64,000 nt of DNA from Voacanga thouarsii (lineage: Eukaryota; Streptophyta; Magnoliopsida; Gentianales; Apocynaceae), in NCBI GenBank assembly GCA_026120185.1, contig JANUWF010002208.1, positions 2,232,001-2,296,000 of the forward strand. The letters run 5' to 3'. This document shows positions 10,897-21,545 of the stretch, piece after piece. The first letter of the stretch is position 1. The number at the start of each line of letters is the position of its first letter. Both the position numbers and the translations under genes were made by a program. Under the pieces are notes generated by a model. The model worked only from the letters and a program-made list of their open reading frames with translations. It was not told the origin of the DNA and searched no databases.

Positions 10897-10969
10897 TAAC
10901 CCTAGGGGAAGTCAAATCCCTGTTGCCTTCTTGAAAAAGAGACGTCTTGAACCATTAGACGATGGGGGT
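10897..10969 (-). tRNA. trnE-UUC: Degenerate plastid-type tRNA-Glu (UUC)
   Basis: The - strand gives a 73-nt tRNA-like sequence starting ACCCCCATCGTCTAATGG, with a TTC anticodon in a CTTTTTCAAG-type loop and a T arm GGGATTTGACTTCCC. This matches the plastid trnE-UUC layout. It has decayed: in the acceptor stem positions 2:71 and 6:67 no longer pair, and the anticodon stem has a mismatch from GAAGG instead of GGAGG. In plastids this tRNA serves both translation and tetrapyrrole synthesis. In the nucleus it is almost surely not functional. Confidence 0.85.
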
Positions 10970-11389
10970 GTACTTGCCTAACTATTATTATACTATGATC
11001 ATAGTATGAACAGTTTTTTGAAATTGTCAACATAATGGAATGGTATGATTAGATACGAGGAATCTTTCCGCTTGCAGAGAAGTTTTTGATTTGTCATTCA
11101 TATTAGAGCATGCCCCACCTGTGAATTAAATTATTGCACCTACGATCCAACTAATTGGGAGAGAATTAATAGATTCCTTTTCGGGAGTGATTCATCCTTC
11201 CTCAATATAGCATACAACTCTCTGTTGCACTGCGCTCTCTAAGTGTGCTTGTTCTCTCCTTCTTCCTTACCTTGGCAAGTCTTTGTGAAAGAACTTTGAT
11301 GAGAAGAAAAAAGAACAAGAAATAGAACTAACTAATCCTAAGTCAAAGGTTCCAGAAACTCAACGCCATTATTCTTGAACAACTTGGAG
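10970..11389. other. Spacer, probably plastid (upstream of trnE) plus unknown DNA
   Basis: Up to about 11075 this looks like the sequence that lies on the 5' side of plastid trnE. It includes the TATTATACTATGATCATAGTATG palindrome region at 10984-11007. From 11090 to 11385 I recognise nothing. Confidence 0.4.
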
Positions 11390-11465
11390 TTAGGCCTTCT
11401 TTTCGCATGGCTTCCACTATTCCTGTAGCCCAACAATTAGTTAACCATCGAACCAATCATAGACT
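11390..11465 (+). pseudogene. rps4: Possible rps4 fragment (plastid-derived)
   Basis: One frame reads MASTIPVAQQLVNHR after FR. This resembles the conserved RLGMASTIPxARQLVNHR run of plastid ribosomal protein S4. Only about 25 codons align, so the call rests on a short match. It fits the surrounding plastid relics. Confidence 0.5.
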
Positions 11466-11496
11466 TTATTGAGATAGGTGGAACCCCTCCCCCCCT

Positions 11497-11905
11497 CGAG
11501 TTTGGCGAGTTGATTGATTGTTTCTTCCTTCTAATTAACTTGAGAAAGAGGTTAGAGGAGGGTTTGATTCTCTATTTGTTATTTCTTAATTAACTCGAGA
11601 GGTTAAGAAAAATAAATTAAGTAATCAAGGTTTGTTAGTGTCACCTAGAGATAAGGTTGTTTATTGATTTCATGATTTAATATCACCCAGAGATAGGGAT
11701 ATTTGTTGAGGATTTGTTTTTAATGCATATTTTGGTTGTTTTGGTGAGATTGAGATATCCACTAATTTAGCTAAGAGATAGTGAATCCCCATAACTCAAG
11801 AGAAAAATCTACTTTATAATTCATTTATGATGTTAGCATGGTAAATGATTTTTATAATTGCTAACTTGATCAATGTTATATCTTTAAGAAATTCTATATA
11901 AGTAC
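11497..11905 (+). mobile_element. Element H 5' LTR, left remaining part
   Basis: Matches 51293-51381 and 52900-53244 of the 3' LTR. Shared phrases include TTAACTTGAGAAAGAGG-type text, GTCACCTAGAGATA repeats and CTTGATCAATGTTATATC. The first ~725 bp of the LTR are missing; the truncation point abuts plastid DNA. It ends at the AGTAC where A1 is inserted. Confidence 0.82.
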
Positions 11906-12905
11906 TAATGCGTAAATTTTGGATATATAAAATCATCAAATTTAAATTCATCCATTAATCAAGTTTTAATTAAAACATTAATCCTAAAATACACATATGA
12001 GCAAGTATACTCATCGCAGGCATAGTACAGGGAATTAACGAGTATCGATCCTCAAAGGAACAAGTACACACTAATCACTCTTCTTTCATTTTTTAACCGA
12101 CCCAAATAAAGTAAGAAAAGAATAAAAAGAAAAACAAAAGAAACATATATAACTCAAGGATGTAGGTTTATGCAATTTAGACAAGTACCCTAGAAAGCAT
12201 AACAATGAACCAATTAGCAATTCTCTCAACTAATTATCATCTTAGCATCATGAAGGAATATAAAGCAAAACTCAATCGTCTCACAAGTCATGATCTTACT
12301 TAGGTAAATCCCACATCATGTCCCAATCCATGGAATCCTATATTTTGATTATATTAACAGATTTTCCAATCAAACTAATCCTAACAAAAACATGCAAGGC
12401 TCAATTCCTTATGAACATGAAATTAGCTAATAACCCTTTACTTGAAATGAAATTAACTAACCTTTGATCAGTTAGTCCTATAACCTTAACTTCATCGCTC
12501 AAGTCCATTAAGATTAAACAAAATCAAAATTAATACAATGAAACTCCTAACATCGTCGTCTCAAGTCAATTAGAAGAACTCACATCAATAACCAATGAAT
12601 TCAAGTAATCAAATACAAAAAATGACAAAGAAATTGATCAAATAACTAAATTAACCCAAAATTATGAAATCTAAAATAATTTTGAATTATAATAAATACA
12701 TTAAATACATCATTACTAAAGAAAAAGAAAACAAGGAGAAAAGAAAGTAATCAAAGACAAGCATTTTTCTTCTTCCTTAAAGACTCCCTTTGAACAATCC
12801 TCCTTGGTTTGGGTGAATTCCTCATTTAATGAAAAAAATCAGAATTTCTGTTCTTTAACTCACCTCTCTTGGTTATATATCTCAAACCCTTGTGTTCTCT
12901 TATGC

Positions 12906-12912
12906 TTTTATA
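12906..12912 (-). promoter_or_regulatory. Candidate TATA box of the family-A LTR
   Basis: TATAAAA on the - strand, in the LTR's sense orientation, roughly 515 bp from the LTR start. Equivalent TATAAAAG-type sequences are kept in the other family-A copies (for example near 785-793 and 30992-30998). Confidence 0.5.
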
Positions 12913-13052
12913 GGCCTCTTGGATGCCTATTTCGTGGTTGAGAAAGTCTTGACCGAGTCGGAATAGGAAAATACCAAATCCTTTAATAAGCCCTATTTCC
13001 GTGTATAGAATTTCGCCTCCAGAACCTACTTGGTGCCGGGTACCTTCGACCC

Positions 13053-13247
13053 ACCTGGCGCCAGGTACATTTTTGCTCTTTTATTGGCTGTCTTTTCTTT
13101 AGCAAGCAGAATGGACCAAGCATCAGGTACATTTCCCAGACCTGGCGCCAGGTTTGCTCTGAAAAAAATTCCTAAAGCTCGTTTAATCTCTATTGCTGGA
13201 TAGAATGGACCTGGTGCCTGGTCCATTGCCTGGGCCTGGCGCCAGGT
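13053..13247. repeat. Cluster of GGCGCC-centred palindromes in the family-A LTR
   Basis: ACCTGGCGCCAGGT is a perfect 14-bp palindrome at 13053-13066 and 13140-13153. A 12-bp version (CCTGGCGCCAGG) is at 13235-13246. Decayed versions occupy the same places in other family-A LTRs (near 31120-31350 and 37256-37490), with a perfect copy at 37381-37394 and a 12-bp core near 41550-41561. Confidence 0.85.
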
Positions 13248-13425
13248 GCATTTTGGTTCTGTGCACTTTCTACTCAATTTTTACTTAAATTTGCACATAT
13301 TTTCCAAAAATACCATTTACAAGCAAAATGCCAAATAGGAAGGAATATGCCTAGTTATTACAACAAATGCATATTAAAACAACCTCAAATAACTAGGAAA
13401 AAAATGGTGATTTTAACCCATATCG

Positions 13426-14860
13426 CATACCCCCACACTTGAACATTTGCTTGTCCTTAAGCAAAACACTTTTATCCAAGAAAATTTATTAAGATAACAC
13501 ATGGTTTTCTTCTCATTCTAAAAGTTTCGTCATCATAGCAAAGATCATGTCTTCTTTTCAAACTTTAGATACAACCTTTGTCATTCATACCCTTTGAAAA
13601 CAATTTCAAATCTTGAAACATTGGCCAAGACATCACAGAACTCTTGAAGTTAAATTAATCAAGTGCATATCTTAGTCTAAGAAAGTTATTTCACTTTTCA
13701 AGTAAAAACATAAATCCGTCTACCAACCAAGCATTATAAATCCAAAAATTTCACACTTAAGTTATGATGTGAGGAAATCACTTAAAATTTTTTTCTCTCA
13801 AATTTTTTCAATAACTTAGGGAATTGATAGCCTCAAGTGCATGGATTTCTCTTCACACACCGTATTGGCTCCTTTTACAGCCATCACTCATAATTTTTTC
13901 ATAATTCTTTTTTCTATGCTCTTGCTTGCCTTTTTACCTTCAGGATAACCTCAAGAGAGTGCACCGAATACACTTGCTACTTCTCCCTATATTAACCCCC
14001 CTTTTAGCTAAAGGTCTTCAAAGATCATCAATAAGAATATTTTCTCTAATTCACACCAATAATAGTGTTGTTTTCACTCATTGTTTTTTCTCAACTCCAG
14101 TCATATTTTTCAATATTCTCTTCAAACTTTCTTCTTAAAGATCTTTTTACAACTCCTATTTTTTTTTATTATCATAACTCAAAGCGAACAAATTTAAACT
14201 CATAATACAAAAGTTAGCCCATAAACTCTTCCCATATTCATCATATCTTCAATATTTCAACTAGATAAGTCAAATAATATTCAAACACCAATGCATAAAC
14301 AAGAATAATCAAAATTCTCAAGTCTTGAAAAATATCTTTCCAATAAAACCAATTTCATCAAATTCCACCTTATGAATGACAAAACTCATATCCAAGTAAG
14401 AAAAAGAATTGTAACCCTACTTAACAATAAAACCACTGAAATTTTTGAGAAAATTATCACAAAAATAACAACCTATATTCATCAAATTCATATGGAAAAG
14501 TATTTCTTCAACCTTTATTCTTCCCCCCCCCCCCCCTCCCCCACACTTAAACTGAACATTGTCTTCAATGGCCAAAGATAAAAGAATAAAAGCATAGCCA
14601 AGAAGACCAACATGAAGAAAGAAGAAGAATAAAGTGAAGAGAATACTTCCATTACTTTGTTGTGCCATAATGTTGAATCCATCTCAAGGAGAGATCATTA
14701 TAAGAGTACCTACTAAAAGAAAAGAAACAAAAAAAAGAAAATATAAATCTAGAAAAAAATAATAAAATAAACAAAATGAAAAAGAAAAGAAACGAAAAGA
14801 GATAGAGTACTAGAAAGACAAAGAAGCTAAAGTGGCTCATAGCTTATTAAATGTAACATC
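13426..14860 (-). other. A1 3' internal noncoding region with polypurine tract
   Basis: Lies between integrase and the 3' LTR. The purine tract next to the LTR is at 13426-13440. A second internal tract with a poly-C run (G-rich on the - strand) at 14522-14541 is followed by ACACTTAAACTGAACATTGTC. This is the text usual in the 3' part of Athila-like elements (TTTAAGTGTGGGGG on the sense strand). Open frames here come from low-complexity sequence. A2 carries the same region at 34605-35700. Confidence 0.75.
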
Positions 14861-16296
14861 GAGATTCTCCAAAGTGCCTTAGTCATCCCCCAAATATGGT
14901 TGCAATCTACTTCCATTGACTTTAACGATTCCTTTAGTTAGGAGAGAAACCTCAATAACTCCGAATGGACAAACTTGATGTATCTCATACGGCCCCGACC
15001 ATCGAGATTTTAACCTACCTTGGAAAAGTCAAAGTCTGGAATTAAAGATTAATACCATATCTCCTTTTGAAACTCATGAGGTGCACGAATATGCTTATCA
15101 TGCCACCATTTTATCTTATTTTTGTAGATCCTCGAATTATGGTAGGCATTGTTGTGCCACTCATCCGACTCATTCACTTAAAGCATTCTTTTTTTTCCTG
15201 CAAGATGGAGATCAAAATTAACAAGCTTTATTGCCCAATAAGCCCTATGTTCAACTTCTACCGGTCGATGACATGATTTCCCATACACTAAGCGATAGGG
15301 GGTTGTACCAATGAGAGTTTTAAAAGTAGTCCTATAAGCCTATGGAGTATCATCTAGCTTCAAACTCCAATCCTTGCGTATATGATTGACCACTCTTTCC
15401 AAAATTCTTTTTAATTTTCGATTGACCACCTCAACTTAGCCACTAGTTTGTGGATGATAGGGAGCAGCAACCTTATGAGTAACCCCTAAATGTTTGAGAA
15501 CTTTATCTAGCTGGGTATTATAGAAGTAGGTTCCCCTATCACTAATGAGCACCTTAGGTACTCCAAATCGGGTGAAAATCGTTTTTAAAAATTTTACAAC
15601 AACCCATGCATCATTAGCAGGCAAGGCTTGTGCCTCAACCTACTTTGATACATACTCTACTGCCACCAAGATGTATTTGTTGCCCAAAAAACTAGGAAAT
15701 AGGCCAATGAAATCAATTCCCCAACAATAAAAAATTTCACAAGTCTGAAAATTTTGTAATGGCATCTCATTAGATTTAGAGATGTTACTTGTATGTTAAC
15801 ACCTATCACAACTTTGAACAAACTTATGAGCGTCCTTGAAGAGTGTAGGCCAATAAAAACCAGACTCAAGTACCTTTGTTGTGGTATTGTTGGCTTGGTA
15901 GTGGCCTCCTGTGGTTCCTTGATGACAATGTTTCAAGATATTAATGCTTTCCACGGAATTCACACACCTTCGAATGATTTGATTCGCACAACACTGAAAC
16001 AAGTACGGATCTTCTCAAAAGTAATGCTTTACCTCGGAAAGGAATTTCTTCTTTTGTTGGACATTGAAGTTGTCCAGAAGAATTCCTGCAACCAAGTAAT
16101 TAGAAAAATCCGCATACCAAGGAAGTTGAAAAATCTCACCATCAATAAGTAAAAGTTGTTCATCCGGGAAGGTGTTATTGATTTCTTCCTCAACCAATGA
16201 CCCAAGGTTGGGATTCTCCAACCTAGAGAAGTGATCCGCAGCCAAGTTTTTGGCTCCCTTTTTGTCCCTAATTTCTAAGTCAAATTCTTGTAGCAA
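14861..16296 (-). pseudogene. A1 integrase region (broken)
   Basis: Reading leftward from 16296 the frames give the RNase H-integrase linker (LLQEFDLEIRDKKGAKNLAA, DHFSRLEN). Next comes an HHCC zinc domain (HCHQGTTGGHYQANN ... SCDRC at about 15796-15925) and the catalytic core with WGIDFIG, ISDRG (Asp near 15540) and YHPQTSG followed by a stop and VEVVNRKLK (Glu near 15428). The tail reads AYRTTFKT, GTTPYRLVYGK, HRPVEVEHRAYWA and FPGRLKSRWSGPY-like text, down to about 14861. Integrase inserts the element's cDNA into host DNA. There are several stops (near 16003, 15795, 15435) and at least one frameshift, so it is inactive. Domain order and motifs are typical of the Athila group. Confidence 0.88.
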
Positions 16297-16302
16297 TAAA
16301 AC

Positions 16303-17105
16303 TCATCTTATCAATCTTGGTTTAAAATCATACTTGTTTAGTAGATATTTAAGGGCGGAATGATTTGTATACACAATATCTTTGGACAAAATAAGATAAG
16401 AATGAAATTTATCAAAAGCAAACACTATTGCAAGCAACTCTTTCTCTGTTGTGGTGTAGTTTTCTTGTACCACCGTAAGAGTTTTGCTTGCATAGTAAAA
16501 TGGCTGAAAATGCTTATTCCTCATTTGTCCAAGCACTACACCCACTGCAGAGTCAATTGCATCACATATTAGTTCAAAAGGAAGAGACCAATCTAGTGTA
16601 ATTAAAATAGAAGAATTAATCAGTTTTACTTTAAACGCATTGAAAGCGTTGAGACATTTTTTATTAAATTCAAAAATAATATATTTTTCAAACAAAAGAG
16701 TAAGGGGTTTAGAAATCATTGAAAAATCCAACATAAACCTCCTATAAAAACCTGCATGCCCAAGAAAGTTTCGAATTTCCTTCATAGAAGTCGGAGGGAG
16801 AAGTGTCTTAATTGCCTCACTTTTAGCCCTATCAACCTCAACACCTTTTCTTGAAATATTTTGTCCCAATACTATACCTTCTTGTGCTATGAAGTGGCAT
16901 TTTTCCCAATTAAGCATGAGGTTGGTCTCTTCACATCGTTGGAGGATCTTTTCTAAATTGGTTAAACACAAATCGAAAGAATCACCAAAAACAGAGAAAT
17001 CATCTATGAATACTTGCATGATGTCTCATACAAGCCCTTCAAAAATAGCTATCATACATCGTTGGAATATTCCGGGGCCATTGTAAAGACCGAAGGGCAT
17101 ACGTC
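16303..17105 (-). pseudogene. A1 reverse transcriptase (C-terminal part) and RNase H
   Basis: The open part, 17019-16303, starts MQVFIDDFSVFGDSFD. FIDD (16999-17010) is the catalytic YxDD-type motif in its usual gypsy form. The thumb region has FLGHAGFYRRF. RNase H follows, with ICDAIDSAVGVVLGQ, PFYYASKTL, TEKELLAIVFAFDKF and YTNHSALKYLL. The usual DASD of RNase H reads DAID, so one conserved residue is changed. Just upstream, 17020-17105 encodes RMPFG and related text. The frame is cut at 17105 by the copia solo LTR, and the N-terminal half resumes at 18834. RT and RNase H make cDNA from element RNA in gag particles; this copy is dead. Confidence 0.9.
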
Positions 17106-18833
17106 TGTTGGGTATCTCACGCATATCATATATGGTGCAGCGAAAAAATAAGAACGAGATACCAATCCAGGATTCGCATATGTGTGGAAAACAAGACATA
17201 AAGAGAACAAAGGTAATAGCTTTTTACCTTTCTTTGATCGTGTGGAAAATAAAATTTTCTTTCTTCAAGTCGAGGCACGATCTAGTAATTCTCTTGATCA
17301 AACACCACGAGAGTTGAACACCCAACCACTATAATTATAGCATGTGATTATCTCTAACAGAAATCCACTCGGAGGATCACACTTAAGCACTAAGATATTC
17401 TGTGCTAGCAGAAAAACAAGATGGTGGCTAGGGTTTATTTATCAAGAACAACAAGAGAGAGGGGGGAGAAAGAATTTTGTGTGCCCTAGGGTTTTGGAGA
17501 GTTGTTTCCGTTAATACCTAACCCATTAGGTTTCATGCATATCATCATATATCACAAAAAACCCTACCAAAACTGAGAATTCTAAAATAATTAGAATTCC
17601 CTAATTATAATTGGAAACATCAAGTTCTCACAATTACAATTTGGACTATAAATTATAACTAATTATAATTTGGCCACAACAACTTCTCTTTCTCGCATTT
17701 AACCCCACTATGTTATCAAATAACATCTTGAGTATATAATCCTCTATTGTATGTGATCTATTAGGTTTCCCAGTCAATTGGTAGCAAACATGAATTAATC
17801 CAAACGTCTTTGAGATTAATAATCCATAATTAATTAGAATTAATCATATTAATTCTAATCAGGATTGGTTTATTAATTTATCAATTAATAAACCCATATT
17901 CCCAAATCATGAGCGGTATCTAGCAATACATCATGACCACCTAAGAGTCCAGGAAGTTAAGTGGCTTGACATGAACCCTTCAATAACAAACTGCAGTACA
18001 ATTAACTCCTTTCAGGATACAATATCTCATTCGATTTAGAGTACAAAATTAGTGCCAACTCCCTCCAGAATATATATTACTTATGGCCCAAATATAATAG
18101 TACTTGTACCAGGAACTCACTACTCTAGATGTGTATTAATTGGAACTATTTCCAACATACAGTTACCTTGGCTAAGGACTTCTTGAGTAGTAATTCCTAC
18201 AAGTGGCCGTGAGATATTCGCCCCTACTATTAGGAGTGGTGAATCCTTTATTGACCATCTCAACTACTTTTATTTATTTCACAATGTACCTAATATCCAT
18301 CCCATAGGCAGCCCTTGATTTGGCTCCATAGATTGGAATCAAAGTACAATATTCAGTAAACAAAGTACCTTGAAGATCTCAAGTCTAAGGATAGTTGCAC
18401 GTTTGCTATATTGAGATTATATCACTGGCACTAAATAGTTATCCATGTGATTATCTCATAGTTAGGTCATCCAATGAACTTGTTCCATTAACAAGCATCC
18501 ATGTGTTAACTTTGAGTATCTCAATACTCACGGATATGAGAACCACCGTCTGATCAAATTAGGAAGTCTAACACATGTTAGTCTTAACACATTATTGATG
18601 TCCTGTCTCATTAATACTACGACTAGGGTCTATTTAAGTACTAACACTATACAATGTAGTAGAAATCTTATATCATGATCTCCTTAATACAGTGTTGTAC
18701 TAGGGACTTTATCTAATAGTTATTTTACACAAAAGTAAACTAAAGAAATTATGAGATAAATAATGCCTTTTATTAAAATAAAATGTGTCATTTACAATGT
18801 ACAAGTGATTGTCTTTAGGGTATAACACTAACA
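17106..18833 (-). mobile_element. Copia solo LTR inserted in A1 reverse transcriptase
   Basis: A 1,728-bp LTR of the same family as C1. On the - strand it starts TGTTAGTGTTATACCC and ends GAGATACCCAACA. Flanks are ACGTC (17101-17105) and ACCTC (18834-18838), a 5-bp target-site duplication with one change. No internal sequence remains, so LTR-LTR recombination probably removed the body. It is inserted within codons for the conserved FPYRRMPFG motif of reverse transcriptase: FPY lies on the right side and RMPFG on the left. Confidence 0.93.
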
Positions 18834-19598
18834 ACCTCAATATGGAAAAGTACCAAAAGAGCATATAAATGTAGTCTTCTCTTGATCTTCTAGTGCTATG
18901 AGAATTTGAAAGTATCCGGAAAAATTATCTAAGAAGTAATAAAATTTATGTCCGGCTAACCTTTCGAACATTTGGTCAATGAAAATGAGAGGAAAATGGA
19001 CTTTCCTAGTTACCTCATTCAATTTCCTATAGTCAATGCACACCTTCCAACCGGTTACCAATCTCATTAGGATCAACTCAGTTTTTTCATTAGGGCTCAC
19101 AATTATTCCTCCATTCTTTGGTACCACTTGTGTTGGACTAACTCAAATATTATCAGAAATAAAGTAAATGATGCCGAAATCTAAGAGTTTAATCACCTCA
19201 CCTTTTACCACATCACTCATGTTTGGATTCATCCTACGTTGGGGTTGCACTACGGGTTTAGCTCCTTCTTCCAACAAGATTTTGTGAGTACAAAAGAAAG
19301 GGCTAATTCCCTTAATATCGGTAATTTTCCATGCAATCACTCTTTTATATTTCCCCAATAGACTTACCAATTTGGTCTTTTGGTCACAAGTAAGGTCTTT
19401 GGCAATGATCATAAGCAGTGTTTCGCCTTTTGCCAAAAATGCATATTCTAAGTGCTCAGGGAGGTCTTTCAAATCCAATTCCAATAGTTCCTCAATGGAT
19501 GACTTCATCCTTCCCAAACTGCCTTTTGCTATTTCCTCAAATTCCTCCACCCTAGGGCCCTTAATTGAGTCCTCCAAATATGCAATAGATTGTTCCAT
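18834..19598 (-). pseudogene. A1 reverse transcriptase, N-terminal part
   Basis: Two open stretches, 19598-19143 and 19127-18837, read as RT fingers/palm preceded by a linker. The linker contains LELDLKDLPEHLEYAFL, usual between protease and RT in Athila elements. Then come KRVIAWKITDIKGISP, RRMNPNMSDVVKGEVIKLLD, WKVCIDYRKLNEVT, FLDNFSGYFQI and TTFICSFGTFPY. SP..SPWVSP-type text is disturbed near 19140 by a stop. The sequence ends in FPY at the solo LTR. The first catalytic Asp region (normally LDGYSGY) reads LDNFSGY. It joins logically with 16303-17105. Confidence 0.9.
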
Positions 19599-19619
19599 AT
19601 AACATTGGACAAATGATTC

Positions 19620-20262
19620 CTACACAAAGTCAAAGATAGGTTCATCAAGAATTTCAACCCTTAGACAAGAATCATCACAAGAACTAGGATGTTGCATGCT
19701 TTTGTGGATTTTTATAATGACTTCCTTGTCCCCAACCCTAAGTGTTAGTTTCCCTCTATGAACATCAATTAAAGCTTTAGCAATTCCTAAAAAAGGTCGA
19801 CCTAGGATTAAAGGCACTTTAGAATCTTTATCTATGTCAAGAATTACAAAATCCACAGGGAATATGAATTTATCCACTTTAACTAAGTCATCTTCAATTA
19901 TTCCTCTAGGATATTTAATCGATCGATCTGCAAGTTGAATACTCATCCTAATGGCCGTGGGTTCACCTAGGCCTAACTTTTTGAAAGTTTTATAAGGTAA
20001 CAGATTAATACTAGCACTTAGGACAGCTAAAGCATTGCAAAATGTAAGAGTACCAACAAGACAAGGAATAGAAAAACTCCCTGGATCACTTTCTTTTCGG
20101 GGCATCATCCGTTGGTCTTGCAAGATAGCAAAACATTCTCTATTTAACACTACAATGGATAATTCCTCCAACCTTTTTTTTTTGTTTACAAGCATGCTTT
20201 TGAGAAAATTTGCATATTTAGGCATGTGCTCTAAAGCTTCACCAAGTGGAATATTTGTTTGA
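19620..20262 (-). pseudogene. A1 aspartic protease region
   Basis: The frame 20225-19620 begins MPKYANFLKSMLVNKKK and continues SIPCLVGTLTFCNALAVL, SASINLLPYKTFKKLGLGEP and VDFVILDID with PLILGRPFL. This is the retropepsin-like domain of Athila gypsy elements. The active-site triplet normally read DLGA/DSGA is ALAVLSAS here, with the catalytic Asp apparently changed to Val or Ala. The protease would cut the Gag-Pol polyprotein. The ILGRPFL end motif is intact. A stop separates it from the RT linker at 19617-19622. Text just upstream (FENLQTNIPLGEALEHMPKY) shows the true start lies further right. Confidence 0.87.
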
Positions 20263-20268
20263 AGATTT

Positions 20269-20660
20269 TCAAAAACTTGTCAAATTGTGCAACTTTTCTT
20301 GCTTTGTGTGTGCGAGTGTGGTAGGGTACTGGTGGTTGAAAATCTGATTTTTTAGGTTATTTTTCGGAAGGTTCAACAATAGGGGTTGGTTTTGGCCTAC
20401 CTTCTTTAGAGGGTACCGATTCCATGCTAGGATTGAGCAACTCCTTAGTGTAATAGCAACTAAATCATGTTGTGCTTCTACCCCTACTAGTGACTTTATC
20501 ACTAAATCCATTAAAAACCAAATTTACCTTTCCATATTTCTAACCAGACCCTCAAATTTTTCCAATGTGTCTTCTATTTTAGAAAAATGCTTAGTTACAT
20601 AAGTGGTAAATTTTTCCAACACTCCTTCCAAGGCAATAGAGTCAGGTGGTTGAGATGTCA
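20269..20660 (-). pseudogene. A1 gag remnant (C-terminal part only)
   Basis: On the - strand the frame from 20660 reads MTSQPPDSIALEGVLEKFTT, then VTKHFSKIEDTLEKFEGLVR and NMER, then a stop. A short coiled-coil-like stretch of this kind is usual at the C-terminal end of Athila gag, just before protease. The 80-codon open part at 20511-20269 is the poorly conserved gag-protease linker. The main capsid domain is absent, so an internal deletion has joined the leader (20661-20968) to the end of gag. Confidence 0.7.
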
Positions 20661-20968
20661 TTCGGTGAGATATGTTAGGAAGCCGTTCCAAGCTCCAATT
20701 GGTTATCTTACCTATATAAAATAGTTGGTTAGTATCATATATACATACATCATAATTAAGTTAGTTAGTGAATGAACACAAGCCAAGGTACAAATTAAGT
20801 TACAAGAAATTATAATATACAGAGACATTAAAGTACAAGTAAACAAAATACATCCCCTAGTCATACAAGGAACATACATTCATATTTACATATAAGCATA
20901 TTAACATGGTTAAATTAACAAAATCGATGCTTTCATGATATTGTTCCCCAACAATGGCGCTAAAAACT
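20661..20968 (-). promoter_or_regulatory. A1 leader with primer-binding site
   Basis: Directly inside the 5' LTR the - strand reads AGTTTTTAGCGCCATTGTTG followed by GGGAAC (20943-20968). The 3' end of plant tRNA-Asp(GUC) pairs with TGGCGCCGTTGCCGGGG. This site differs at four places, all G-to-A or C-to-T changes. The rest of the leader has no gene. Confidence 0.85.
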
Positions 20969-21545
20969 TCATGAGTAAATTTTGGGTATATAAAATCATC
21001 AAATTTACTTAATCAAGTTTTAATTAAAACATTAATCCCAAAATACACATATGAGCAAGTATACTCATCGCAAGCATACTACAGAGAATTAACGAGTATC
21101 AATCCTCAAAGGAACAAGTGCACACTAATAACTTTTCCTTCATTATTTAACAAACTTAAAGAAAGTAAGAAAAGAACAAAAAGAAAACAAAAGAAACATA
21201 TACAATCCAAGGATGTAAGTTTATGCAATTTAGACAAGTACCCTAGAAAACATGACAATGAACCAATTAGCAATTCTCTCAACTAATTATTACCATGGCA
21301 TCACGAAGGAATATAAAGTAAAACTCAATCGTCTCACAAGTCATGATCTTACTTAGGTAAATCGCACTTCATGCCCTAATTCATGGAATCCTATATTTTG
21401 ATTATATTAATAGATTTGCCAATTGAACTAATCCTAACCAAAGCATGCATTAGGCTCAATTCCTTATGAACATGAAATTAGCCAATAATCCTTTTCTCGA
21501 GGCAAAATTAACTAACCTTTGATCACTTAGTCCCATAACCTTAAC
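20969..21545 (-). mobile_element. A1 5' LTR, inner part, left of copia C1
   Basis: Starts TCATGAGTAAATTTTGGG (sister copies TGATGCGTAAATTTTGGG) next to the PBS, and runs to CCTTAAC, where C1 is inserted. It continues at 30593. Confidence 0.93.

Larger units (their letters stand above)
2476..11496. other. Rearranged nuclear plastid DNA insertion (NUPT)
   Basis: The region holds degenerate plastid genes from places far apart in a normal plastome: rpl20 (large single copy), ycf2 (inverted repeat), ycf1-rps15-ndhH (small single copy), then rpoC1, trnE-UUC and an rps4-like piece (large single copy). Only ycf1, rps15 and ndhH keep their native order and strand. All copies carry stops, frameshifts or deletions, so this is decayed plastid DNA in a nuclear, retrotransposon-rich setting and not a plastid contig. 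A 4.2-kb solo LTR (5837-10012) interrupts it inside ndhH. The left edge is uncertain. The right edge near 11496 abuts the truncated 5' LTR of element H. Confidence 0.88.
11906..13425 (-). mobile_element. A1 3' LTR
   Basis: About 1,520 bp. On the + strand it starts TAATGCGTAAATTTTGG (consensus TGATGCG in sister copies) and ends TTTTAACCCATATCG (consensus TATCA). A PPT-like purine tract follows outward at 13426-13440 on the - strand (AAGTGTGGGGGTATG). It contains perfect GGCGCC-centred palindromes at 13053-13066 and 13140-13153. Confidence 0.92.

Noticed and set aside
2476..11496. Reading the plastid genes as a true plastid contig or as functional transferred genes
   Set aside because: Stops, frameshifts, non-native order and flanking nuclear LTR elements exclude both.
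13026..13277. 83-codon frame with repeated LAPG-like text
   Set aside because: Produced by the repeated GGCGCC palindromes of the LTR, and not kept open in sister LTRs.
14417..14668. Frame with a poly-Gly run
   Set aside because: Caused by the poly-C tract at 14522-14541 in noncoding 3' internal DNA of A1.
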